A stretch of DNA of 30,684 nucleotides from NCBI GenBank assembly GCA_046753625.1, contig JBHHUB010000024.1:1-30684 (forward strand), given 5' to 3'. Position numbers and translations under genes: made by a program. The notes below the pieces were generated by a model. It ran no database searches, was not told the origin of the DNA, and saw only the letters and a program-made list of their open reading frames with translations. This DNA is from JADFOB01 sp046753625 (lineage in GTDB: Bacteria > Planctomycetota > Phycisphaerae > UBA1845). Shown one piece after another: positions 1-7,013 of this stretch (its first letter is position 1; each line of letters begins with the position of its first letter).

Positions 1-64
1 AGGGCAGCCCTTCAGGCTGCGGAAAAAAAAGGCGCCCAAGCCACCGGAAGTGTCCTGCACCCAG
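1..64. repeat. Short palindromic repeat, copy 1 (matches 29249-29309)
   Basis: The first bases contain the palindrome cagcccttcaggctg, followed by a purine-rich run and the block gtgtcctgcaccc. The same order (palindrome, purine run, ggcg, gtgtcatgtaccc) recurs in direct orientation at 29249-29309. The rest of the stretch up to position 195 holds no gene I can support. It has a GC hairpin at 139-153 (gcccgg, loop tgc, ccgggc) just past the end of the minus-strand cytochrome operon, but no T-tract follows it, so I do not call it a terminator. Confidence 0.55.
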
Positions 65-195
65 CCCAAGCCCGCCGCTCGGGGAAGAAATCTAAACAGA
101 ACTCGGTCAAAAACGGGGAGGCCACGCGATGGCTCCCACGCCCGGTGCCCGGGCTGCTGCATCCGAGATCGTGCTGTTGGGGGCATTACCATGGC

Positions 196-780
196 TTATT
201 TCTTGTGGCAAGTCAGACAGAGGGCGCTGCGTGCGTTAGTGGTTACCAGCATTTTCGCGTGCCCCGCCTGATTGTGCGGATCGTGACACGACGTGCATTC
301 CACATTCCCATCGGGCAACCGTACGGTCTGCGAGGCGATCACCGAAGTCGCGGGCCGAAACCCTTTGTTGAACTGTGGGTATTTGACGCCGACGGGGTGA
401 TCGATCGTGCGATGGCCGGCCTGAAACCGGGCCCGATTTTGCCGATTGGCAAACCGGCTCTTTTTGAACCCCGAAACGGCCGGTGCCACGATGGTGCCGT
501 CATGACAGCGCAGGCACATGAGCGTGCCTTGCCCCGCGCGATCCTTGGTCCCGATGCGCGAGCCGAACGTGCGGCTCAAATCGGCGTTGGGGTTCCAAAG
601 CGGCGCCACCTTCGGCGGGACGGTGCGGTGCGGCGAATGACAGGCGCTGCACGTGTCGCCGCCGCTCCAACCTTTCTTGCTGAAATCGTGCTTGGATCCT
701 TCGATGCCCGCCCAGACGATACCGCCGAACAACGTCATCGACGCCACCGCCGCCAGCCAGAATACGTTTCCACGGTTCAT
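196..780 (-). CDS. Tetraheme c-type cytochrome, doubled-CXXCH family
   Basis: A predicted exported electron carrier of 194 residues. An N-terminal signal or anchor segment (about residues 5-25, ending near VWAG) is followed by four heme-attachment motifs: CSACH (Cys44), CLRCH (Cys89), CTSCH (Cys162) and CLTCH (Cys188, six residues from the C-terminus). Motifs such as CHSPH and CHDPHN are typical of the doubled-CXXCH, bis-histidine multiheme family. The ATG at 780 overlaps the TGA of the upstream 12-heme gene by four bases (ATGA), implying translational coupling; a longer frame to 888 would invade that gene and lose the signal peptide. The order SKHDFS, CxxCHxPH, PLWN, CLxCHDG, DHPxG, CTxCHDPHN matches the first third of the 12-heme protein, so the two look paralogous. 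It is the last gene of the barrel/NHL/cytochrome operon. The exact redox partner is unknown. Confidence 0.9.
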   Translation of the reverse strand: MNRGNVFWLAAVASMTLFGGIVWAGIEGSKHDFSKKGWSGGDTCSACHSPHRTVPPKVAPLWNPNADLSRTFGSRIGTKDRAGQGTLMCLRCHDGTIVAPAVSGFKKSRFANRQNRARFQAGHRTIDHPVGVKYPQFNKGFRPATSVIASQTVRLPDGNVECTSCHDPHNQAGHAKMLVTTNARSALCLTCHKK

Positions 781-2573
781 CGCCCGGCTCCTGAAAAACC
801 AAGACCTTGGCGCCGGGCAGTCGTCCCGGCGCTCGAATTCGAATAGGGGAAGTTCACATGCGTGAATCCATGACAGGTCAACGTACATGACCCGGAAAAC
901 CGGCCCGTATCAACGTATTCGAGTCGCCGACCCGTCGGTGTGTCCGCGGCGGAGACGATCGACAAGTCGAAATTGATCAAGTGGCTGTGGTTCTCGGCGT
1001 TGCCCTGCCCACGGTAGACGCCGTGCGGATCGTGGCACGTCGCGCACGGTGCCCGTCGGTCGACGATGTGTCGTTTGTGGATGGAGAAGCTCTCGTCGCC
1101 CAGAATGCTCCGGCGGCTGTGACAACTGTAGCACAGGGCGTACGCTTCAGCGCTTTCCGTCGTGAAATCGTCGCGGTCGTAACGGCGCGCGAGCAGCGGC
1201 TCAAAGAGTGAGCCGTGTGGGCCGTTGGGGCCGTTGCCGCCGAGGGCGCGGGCGCTGTCACTGTTGTGGCAGTCGGTACAGGTAATCACGCTGCCTGTGC
1301 GCAGCGGGCTGATCAGGCTGACCACCTCGCTGTTGCGCCGCGGGCCGCCCACGGGGTGAAACGATGGGTTGGACGTCTGGAATTCGAGGCGTACGTTGGT
1401 CTGGCTGATTTGCCGCCGCGTTCGCAATCGTGGCCGGTTGGTGCTATCGCCGTGACACTTAAAGCATATCTCATAAAGAAACCTCGAATCGTCGATGTCG
1501 CGGCCCGAGAGTGTCACGCCGGAAACATGCAGGTTGGGGCCCTTGACGGTCTGCCCGAGCGTGCCGCGTACGGCGCCGATCAGACCCGGCTGCGCGGCGT
1601 GCGGGTTATGGCAATCGACACATTCCACATGCCGCCTCATCGTAAACGGCTGCTCCGCCGGATCATGCACATCCCGTCCGAATCGGGCAAAATGGGCCGA
1701 TCGCTTGCGAATCTGAGATTCGATGTTGGTTCCCGCCACGCTGCCATCGTGACAGTTCAAGCAGTTGTCCTCAAGCCGGCGGGCCCGCAGCAGCCGCTCG
1801 CGATGAGGCGCGGCATGAATCTTGTGGCAACTCAAACAGCCGTTGCCCGCGACGGTCGGGTACTTCAGCCGCTCGGTCGGATCCACCCGACGCCCTGTGG
1901 TGGCCTTGCCGCTGGTCGCGTGCGAGGCATGACTCCAGCCGTCCCGATCGTGGCACGTGATGCAGATCAACGCCATCTGATCGCCGATGCGCAGGAAGCT
2001 GCCCAACTCGTTGTTGTGCGGATCGTGGCAGGTCGTGCAATGGACCTCACCGTGATCCCCCAGCGGCAACTCCCGACTGATGATCTCCGGAGGGCGAATC
2101 TGATGATCGCGGTTGGTCAGAGCCCGATCGTAGCGGAATCCGATGGGGTGATCGTCGGAAAGGTCGTTCGTCAAATCCGTCGTGCCCGGCGGAATCGTGC
2201 GTGCGGTCATGACGATGGGATGATCCGCCGGCCTCGAGAGCAGCGTGCCCAATGCCATCGACCCATCGTGGCAGCTCAGGCACATCTTCGACGGCCCAGA
2301 GGGCTGGTCAACCCGAGCGTCGAGCGTCGAGCTTTCGTAGATGCGGTAATGAGTCTGTGGATTCTGCCGATTCCAGAGCGGCGTCGCCGGTGCGGCATTG
2401 TGCGGCGTGTGGCAGAAGATGCAGACCTCCGACTCTTCCACGGCGCGAATCGGCCCGGGGCCGTGCGCGGATAGATCATGCTTCGAATTAACGACTGACT
2501 CGTCGGCCAACGCCGCGCACGTCAGCACGCACACAATCAAAACTCCGGCGAATCGGACCGAACGCGCATTCAT
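777..2573 (-). CDS. Dodecaheme c-type cytochrome, doubled-CXXCH family
   Basis: A predicted exported 598-residue multiheme cytochrome. A signal peptide (about residues 5-24, VLIVCVLTCAALA) precedes twelve heme motifs. Eleven are canonical CXXCH, with first Cys near 51, 98, 179, 204, 246, 271, 318, 370, 432, 481 and 510. The last is CTLTCH (Cys563, Cys567, His568), a CX3CH spacing. Many motifs are followed by PH or DPH, as in the doubled-CXXCH family. Free histidines (for example SKHD, DHPI, SFHPVG, NHSH) could supply distal ligands. Residues about 28-210 resemble the whole neighbouring tetraheme protein; the remainder adds eight hemes. The start at 2573 overlaps the TGA of the NHL gene (ATGA), which favours it over a TTG at 2633. 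In context it is likely the long electron wire of an outer-membrane or extracellular complex. Localisation beyond export is an inference. Confidence 0.9.
   Translation of the reverse strand: MNARSVRFAGVLIVCVLTCAALADESVVNSKHDLSAHGPGPIRAVEESEVCIFCHTPHNAAPATPLWNRQNPQTHYRIYESSTLDARVDQPSGPSKMCLSCHDGSMALGTLLSRPADHPIVMTARTIPPGTTDLTNDLSDDHPIGFRYDRALTNRDHQIRPPEIISRELPLGDHGEVHCTTCHDPHNNELGSFLRIGDQMALICITCHDRDGWSHASHATSGKATTGRRVDPTERLKYPTVAGNGCLSCHKIHAAPHRERLLRARRLEDNCLNCHDGSVAGTNIESQIRKRSAHFARFGRDVHDPAEQPFTMRRHVECVDCHNPHAAQPGLIGAVRGTLGQTVKGPNLHVSGVTLSGRDIDDSRFLYEICFKCHGDSTNRPRLRTRRQISQTNVRLEFQTSNPSFHPVGGPRRNSEVVSLISPLRTGSVITCTDCHNSDSARALGGNGPNGPHGSLFEPLLARRYDRDDFTTESAEAYALCYSCHSRRSILGDESFSIHKRHIVDRRAPCATCHDPHGVYRGQGNAENHSHLINFDLSIVSAADTPTGRRLEYVDTGRFSGSCTLTCHGFTHVNFPYSNSSAGTTARRQGLGFSGAGR
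870..887 (-). other. Non-canonical CX3CH heme-binding motif
   Basis: Codons for Cys563-Thr-Leu-Thr-Cys567-His568 of the 12-heme protein. All other motifs in this protein are CXXCH. CX3CH and longer spacings are known to bind c-heme in some multiheme proteins, so this is counted as a probable twelfth heme site, but attachment is not proven by sequence. Confidence 0.6.
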
Positions 2574-3712
2574 GACGAGGACCCCAGATATTGAAGCACG
2601 GCCACGCGGTGGTTGCCCGAATCCGCGACCCAAATCCGATCTTCGGCATCAATAGCCAGCCCGGCCGGCAGCCAGAACTGCCCGATACCGCGCCCCTCTT
2701 CGCCGAACGCCATCAAAAGCCGCCCTTGCATATCAAACACCTGCACGTTTTCGAACTGGGCATCCACCACATAGATATGCGCCTCGCTATCAAAAGCAAC
2801 ACCCTTGGGCAGTGCGAAATCCCCCGCGCCGTCCCCTTTCTGACCGATGGTCCGTATCCAGCGCCCCTCCTCGTCGAGTATCTGCACGCGAAAATTGCCG
2901 CTGTCGGCCACCACGAGCATGCCGCGACCCTGGCAAATGTGCGTTGGGAAGTTGAAGGAACCCGGCTCGCTTCCTCTCTGCCCGATCCGGCGCACGCGAC
3001 CACCGTCCAGACCAAAGACTACCAGGCGATGGTGCCCGCCATCGACGACGACCAACTCTTTTCGATCGGGCAGGTAGGCGATGCCCACGGGACGCTCGAG
3101 GTCGTCCTGTCCGAATGTCCTCAGGAGCCTGCCGGTCGTGTTGAACACGGCCACCTCGCCGCGCTGGGCGTCGGTCACAAACAGCGTCCCGCCGGCCCAG
3201 GCCACGCCCGAGGGCGTACCCAATCGATGGCTCGCGGACCCGAGCGACACGACGTATGTTCGATTTTTCAGGTCCACCAGGTGCACGGCTCCGCCCGCGG
3301 CATCGGCGACGGCCAGCAAGGTGCCATGGTCCACCGCCAGCGCCTGGGGGCTCGAAAACTTGATCGGCGGCCTCGGGCCACGCATGGCAGCCAAGAACCC
3401 TTCCTTGGCGGTGCGCCCCGCATGCAGGTCGGAACTACTTGCCATCTCGCCCACGTACTTGATGCGGGGAAGATCGGGCGGCGCGGGCCAAACGCGCGGC
3501 GTGTCAACCGGCGCGAAAAGAACCCCCTGCGGCGTCGCACATCCCAGCGCCGCGCACAGCAAGAGCGAGACAGCCGCCAAGGGCAACCGGTGACCGGTGC
3601 AACACAGCGAGGCGAAGGGTGCCACAGCAGGTCGGGCGGCCAGCGCAGCCGTGAGGCCGCGCGGGCTAAAGCCCGCGGCTCGGGATCGGAACACAAAATG
3701 CGCACTAGCCAT
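2570..3712 (-). CDS. NHL-repeat six-bladed beta-propeller lipoprotein
   Basis: A predicted lipoprotein scaffold of about 380 residues. After a hydrophobic segment ending in the lipobox LGC come an Ala/Pro-rich linker (PPDLPRIKYVGEM) and six NHL blades, recognisable from repeats such as LFVTDAQRGEVAVF, ELVVVDGGHHRLVVF, LVVADSGNFRVQIL and IWVADSGNHRVAVL. Such propellers often accompany barrel and multiheme clusters, where a docking role is assumed. The stop overlaps the ATG of the 12-heme gene. The start is uncertain. ATG 3712 lies 8 bases past the barrel stop but puts the lipobox Cys at residue 58. Its N-terminus would be encoded by a palindromic repeat (3655-3683) found elsewhere between genes. 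A GTG at 3625 (lipobox Cys29) or a TTG at 3586 would give a normal signal peptide, so the true start may be downstream of the repeat. Confidence 0.85.
   Translation of the reverse strand: MASAHFVFRSRAAGFSPRGLTAALAARPAVAPFASLCCTGHRLPLAAVSLLLCAALGCATPQGVLFAPVDTPRVWPAPPDLPRIKYVGEMASSSDLHAGRTAKEGFLAAMRGPRPPIKFSSPQALAVDHGTLLAVADAAGGAVHLVDLKNRTYVVSLGSASHRLGTPSGVAWAGGTLFVTDAQRGEVAVFNTTGRLLRTFGQDDLERPVGIAYLPDRKELVVVDGGHHRLVVFGLDGGRVRRIGQRGSEPGSFNFPTHICQGRGMLVVADSGNFRVQILDEEGRWIRTIGQKGDGAGDFALPKGVAFDSEAHIYVVDAQFENVQVFDMQGRLLMAFGEEGRGIGQFWLPAGLAIDAEDRIWVADSGNHRVAVLQYLGSSS
3655..3683. repeat. Palindromic repeat (gcgggctaaagcccgc type) at the NHL gene start
   Basis: A 29-base stretch identical to 13934-13962, centred on the palindrome gcgggctaaagcccgc. 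It lies between the barrel stop codon and the signal peptide of the NHL lipoprotein. It is either an intergenic hairpin within the operon or, if ATG 3712 is used, translated. Related hairpins lie at 13008-13029 and 28942-28960. Confidence 0.8.
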
Positions 3713-3719
3713 CAACGGG

Positions 3720-5804
3720 TCATCTCCGCGCAAGGATATTGCCGAATTCTCGCCGCAAACGAAAGTAAACCCCGAAATCCTCATCGTCCGAGTAGGGCAG
3801 ATCCAACCGGTCGTATTCCAACGTAATCTCGGCAAACAGATCGCCCCAGGCGTATTCAACGCCGGCCGATACGTCCCAGCCTTGGGTGGTCCCGGACTGG
3901 GAATCCTCTTCAATGCGGTAGGTGAGGCGCTGAACCGTGGATAAGGCCTCGCCGAGGTGCCATCGATGATCCAACGATACGTCGACGAAGGTTACGTTGC
4001 GATCGTCAAAGCCGTTGGTGAAATCGAATCGGGACAGCCGGGCGGAAAAATCCAACGTGCGATCCGGCTGCATGATGATGTGCAGCAAACCATTCAGATG
4101 AAACGCCCGAAACGGATCGATGGTATCGTCGAACACCTCGAACTCGGCGCCCAGGGTGAAGCGTTGCTTTTCGTAGCTGATGCCGAGTTGGTGGTGGTTG
4201 GTGCGGTCGGCGAGACGTGCGAAGCCCACCGATATGTCGTCCTCCTGATTGCGGTAGGAAAAACGGTAGTAGGGTGACAACCCACCATCAAACCGTTGCT
4301 CGATGCTGAAGTCCACCCGAACGGTGTCGAGCGACCCGTCGGTCGGCGTCTTGAACTGGTAATCGACGAAGATCGTATCCCCATCGGCGATGCGCCCGGT
4401 GAGGATTCTCGATATTCTGGTGACGTTGCCCTGACGAAAGACCAAGTAATCAACGCCAAGTTGGTAGATGCGGCGGTTGCTCGCGTCGGTTACGAGAATC
4501 CCAAACGGAACCACGTTGCGATTGCGCAAGTACACCGGAAGTGGATCGCGAAAGGTGTGCGCCTCGTCCAGGACGATCCGCACGCCGTTGTCGCCGCGGA
4601 TGTCCTCCGTATCGTACGCCAAGGCCAGGTTCGCATAGAATTGCCCGTACGGGTTCTTCCGGTTGTACTGCCAATCGACGGACGCGCCGTATTGCGTCGT
4701 GTTGATGTCGTTTTCGACATCCTCGTACAGCGCGAACGCATCGACGGTCGTCGTCAAGTTGGAATAGACCTGATGCACGAGCTGAAAATCGGCACGCTGC
4801 GTCTCGACGTCCAAGCCCGCGAACCGCTCGCGGTTGAACTGAAACCGGTACAACGTTTGCAACGTGTCGCTGTGCTTCAACGTGAGTTGCGGTCCGATCT
4901 CGAAGAAATCCCGCGCAAAGTCGCCGCTTTCCTCCTGCCAGTGAATCAGCGTGCGGAACGCGTGTTGGTATGCGCCGCCGAATTCCACCTCGTGGCCGAT
5001 CGTCATCAAATCGCGAATGGTTTCAAACTGCCGACGGCGACCCTGGAAATCCTGCTCCGTTTCCGCATGTTCGTAGGAAAACTTGAGCCGATGGTGCTCG
5101 TCAACGATGTACCGGACGGCGTAGTGAAACGTGGACTCCTGGAATTCCTCGTTGTCGCGCTTGTCCCGGTTCCCCGTCCGGTCCGTCTCCAGAAAATCGT
5201 AGCTGAGCTCCATGGGGATTCTGTCGTGGGCAAACACCCAACTCGTGCCGAACCCGCTGCGCCGCTCGTCGAGCGTGGGCTGGAATCGGCGGTTGATCCG
5301 ATCATCCTGACGCAGGCCGTACACGCTGCCGGAAATCAGCTTGCCCTGGAAGAAATTCACACGCATATCGTACTGCAACAGCACGCCGCGGTCGGTGTCG
5401 CGACGCGATCGCAACCCGGTGCCGAATTCCTCGAAGTGATCCTGTGCGAGCGCGAAGCTCAAATCGCCGGCGAAGGTGATGAACCCCGGATCGAGAACGG
5501 TGCCTGCCAGATTGAACCCGACGCGCTCCTCGAACCCCCATTCCCGATTCGTTTGCGAGCCGCGACGAGCACCCAAACGCCGCGCGGCCGTGTCCACCCG
5601 GTCGTACCGGTAGTCACTTTCGAGCTCGAGGAACGCGTCCAAATGATCCAGGGACAACCATCGCGCCTTGGGTGGATCGCCGCGATCGGCGTCGGAGGGG
5701 TCTTTCGCCCTAGCCAGGGGCGTCCCCAAAAGGCAGGCGGCCATCAGCGCAGAACAACACCCCCAACCCTCGCATCCCGCGCTGATCCCACGCTTTCTTT
5801 GCAC
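3720..5804 (-). CDS. Outer-membrane beta-barrel protein, candidate cytochrome conduit porin
   Basis: A predicted outer-membrane barrel of about 694 residues. A basic n-region (QRKRG) and a hydrophobic stretch ending in LGTPLARA form a signal peptide. The mature chain has no cysteine and is built of alternating polar/aromatic strands throughout (for example RFSYRNQEDDISVGFARL, FAEITLEYDRLDL), ending in VYFRLRREFGNILARR. Length and strand pattern fit porins that sheathe multiheme cytochromes. I see no N-terminal CXXC as in MtrB, so I do not assign that family. It is the first gene of the operon with the NHL lipoprotein and the 12- and 4-heme cytochromes. The GTG at 5804 has a GGAAG upstream; a TTG at 5837 and an internal ATG (MAACLLG) are alternatives. 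A plausible promoter lies at 5886-5914. The barrel call is from pattern; the electron-transfer role is inferred from neighbours. Confidence 0.8.
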   Translation of the reverse strand: MQRKRGISAGCEGWGCCSALMAACLLGTPLARAKDPSDADRGDPPKARWLSLDHLDAFLELESDYRYDRVDTAARRLGARRGSQTNREWGFEERVGFNLAGTVLDPGFITFAGDLSFALAQDHFEEFGTGLRSRRDTDRGVLLQYDMRVNFFQGKLISGSVYGLRQDDRINRRFQPTLDERRSGFGTSWVFAHDRIPMELSYDFLETDRTGNRDKRDNEEFQESTFHYAVRYIVDEHHRLKFSYEHAETEQDFQGRRRQFETIRDLMTIGHEVEFGGAYQHAFRTLIHWQEESGDFARDFFEIGPQLTLKHSDTLQTLYRFQFNRERFAGLDVETQRADFQLVHQVYSNLTTTVDAFALYEDVENDINTTQYGASVDWQYNRKNPYGQFYANLALAYDTEDIRGDNGVRIVLDEAHTFRDPLPVYLRNRNVVPFGILVTDASNRRIYQLGVDYLVFRQGNVTRISRILTGRIADGDTIFVDYQFKTPTDGSLDTVRVDFSIEQRFDGGLSPYYRFSYRNQEDDISVGFARLADRTNHHQLGISYEKQRFTLGAEFEVFDDTIDPFRAFHLNGLLHIIMQPDRTLDFSARLSRFDFTNGFDDRNVTFVDVSLDHRWHLGEALSTVQRLTYRIEEDSQSGTTQGWDVSAGVEYAWGDLFAEITLEYDRLDLPYSDDEDFGVYFRLRREFGNILARR

Positions 5805-5885
5805 GAATCTTCCACTCGCGCTCGCCCCAACCCACAACAGAGGGTGGCTTGAGCATTCGACGCCGCGCCAACAGCCCGTGCGGAC

Positions 5886-5914
5886 GGTATACGCGATTCG
5901 GCGCCACGTTGCAA
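5886..5914 (-). promoter_or_regulatory. Candidate sigma70-type promoter for the barrel-cytochrome operon
   Basis: On the minus strand TTGCAA (5909-5914) and TATACC (5886-5891) are separated by 17 bases, each matching four of six consensus positions. Transcription would begin about 75 bases before the GTG at 5804. The rest of the 5805-6251 gap holds an AT-rich patch, a hairpin-bearing repeat (6131-6194) and no convincing gene. Confidence 0.35.
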
Positions 5915-6130
5915 TAATAAAATCGGCGTTGCGCCGCGAGTTACTTAACCATCATTCTCCAAGAACCCGGATTGCCCCCGGTTCTTGCTGCGGATGAGAA
6001 AAAGTTGACCGGCGTGTGGATATTGATCTTTCGGTGCTGGCGCGTATCGTGGACATGGGCCGATACAACTAGTGCTGCGTCACACTCTAATCTATGGGTT
6101 GTCGCTGCCCGAGCCACCGGAATCGCGCGC

Positions 6131-6194
6131 GAATCAGAGCCCACCGCGCTAGCGGTGGGACCAGTCCGAGGGCTGGCGCCCGCGGCTCTGATTC
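6131..6194. repeat. MITE-like palindromic element, copy A (complete)
   Basis: A 64-bp element with perfect 11-bp terminal inverted repeats, gaatcagagcc (6131-6141) and ggctctgattc (6184-6194). Inside are a perfect 8-bp stem (cccaccgc, loop gcta, gcggtggg; 6140-6159) and a second hairpin (gggc, tggc, gccc; 6170-6181). It lies in the leader of the pentaheme lipoprotein gene. Related copies are at 11347-11379, 21504-21580 and 29937-30000. Confidence 0.8.
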
Positions 6195-6251
6195 GTAACG
6201 AACCCGAAAGTTTAGGTGTGTCAAAGCACTAGGCATCGCCGGGATCGAGTT

Positions 6252-6821
6252 ATGCGCAACGTTCTTTATGCCTCCGCCATCGTGGCCGTGATTGGAGTAG
6301 GCTGCTCGTCCGCCACCCGCGATCGGTTGAAGCACTTCTTTTTCGAAGTGCCCGACAACGGCAAGGCGACCCCAGCCGTCACCGCTGCCCCCGCCCGGAA
6401 ACCCGAAACGCCGGAACTGGTGCTGCCCGAGCCCAGGTTTGTGTCCAATCATCCGCCGTATATGAAGCGACAATGCACCGAGTGCCACGACGTCCAAGCC
6501 CGCATGAAGGTCCGCGACGATTTTCTGGACCAGTGCCAGTCCTGCCACAAGGACTTTTACTCCGATCGTGTAGGCCATCCGCCGGTCGCGGAGCGTCAGT
6601 GCCTGGTGTGCCACCTGCCCCACCGCAGTGAGCAGAAATTCCTCCTGGTTATGCCGGTTTTTGAGGTTTGTGTCGACTGCCACGATGAGCCGGAGGACCT
6701 CAGCGAGGACGCGCACAGTGGAGATGACGCCGAGCAATGCACGGCCTGCCATGATCCCCACTTCGGCGAGCTGCCGCTCCTGCGCGAAAGCTACCGGAAA
6801 TCGAAAGGCGAGGAAGATTAG
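6252..6821 (+). CDS. Pentaheme c-type cytochrome lipoprotein
   Basis: A predicted lipoprotein of 189 residues. The signal peptide ends in VIGVGC (lipobox Cys18), so it is probably anchored to a membrane leaflet. Five heme motifs follow: CTECH (Cys75), CQSCH (Cys95), CLVCH (Cys117), CVDCH (Cys140) and CTACH (Cys163). The HPP, CHLPH and CHDPH contexts fit the cytochrome c3/doubled-CXXCH superfamily. The segment RLKHFFFEVPDNG just after the anchor resembles an FFFDGVP-like motif I recall from lipoprotein cytochromes of multiheme clusters. The ATG at 6252 gives the proper signal peptide; an upstream frame start at 6216 would add a charged extension before it. It is transcribed divergently from the barrel operon and probably serves the same electron pathway as a membrane-tethered relay. 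Its leader contains the MITE-like repeat at 6131-6194. Confidence 0.9.
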   Translation: MRNVLYASAIVAVIGVGCSSATRDRLKHFFFEVPDNGKATPAVTAAPARKPETPELVLPEPRFVSNHPPYMKRQCTECHDVQARMKVRDDFLDQCQSCHKDFYSDRVGHPPVAERQCLVCHLPHRSEQKFLLVMPVFEVCVDCHDEPEDLSEDAHSGDDAEQCTACHDPHFGELPLLRESYRKSKGEED

Positions 6822-6874
6822 GACCGAGGCAATCGCGCCCTAAGGGGTTGGCTCAGTCGTTTGTGCCTCGGGCG

Positions 6875-6934
6875 CTGTAGCCCAGCCGCCCTTGGCTGGG
6901 TCCTGCCCCGAACACAACTGTAGCCCAGCCGCCC
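6875..6934. repeat. Direct 17-bp repeat with hairpin between convergent cytochrome genes
   Basis: ctgtagcccagccgccc occurs at 6875-6891 and again at 6918-6934. The first copy folds with the following ggctggg (cccagcc, gcccttg-type loop). It fills the gap between the converging 5-heme and 3-heme lipoprotein genes and may end transcription from either side, but there is no T-tract. A similar cccagcc/ggctggg hairpin lies near 28169-28186. Confidence 0.55.
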
Positions 6935-7013
6935 CCGGTAACGCGGTTGCCCGGACACAGCGGAGGGCCGCCGTGCCACATGGGATACGCCATCAAATCA
7001 GCGCGATGCAGCA

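Noticed and set aside
3720..5804. Assignment of the barrel as MtrB or PioB
   Set aside because: The barrel pattern fits, but the N-terminal CXXC of MtrB is missing, the mature chain has no Cys, and no MtrA-like decaheme partner of the usual size adjoins. Only a functional analogy is claimed.
4296..5852. Long plus-strand open frame opposite the beta-barrel gene
   Set aside because: It lacks domain signatures and is an antisense shadow in GC-rich DNA. The minus strand has a signal peptide and barrel pattern. Similar plus-strand frames at 1215-2474 and 2591-3826 oppose the cytochrome and NHL genes and were rejected for the same reason.
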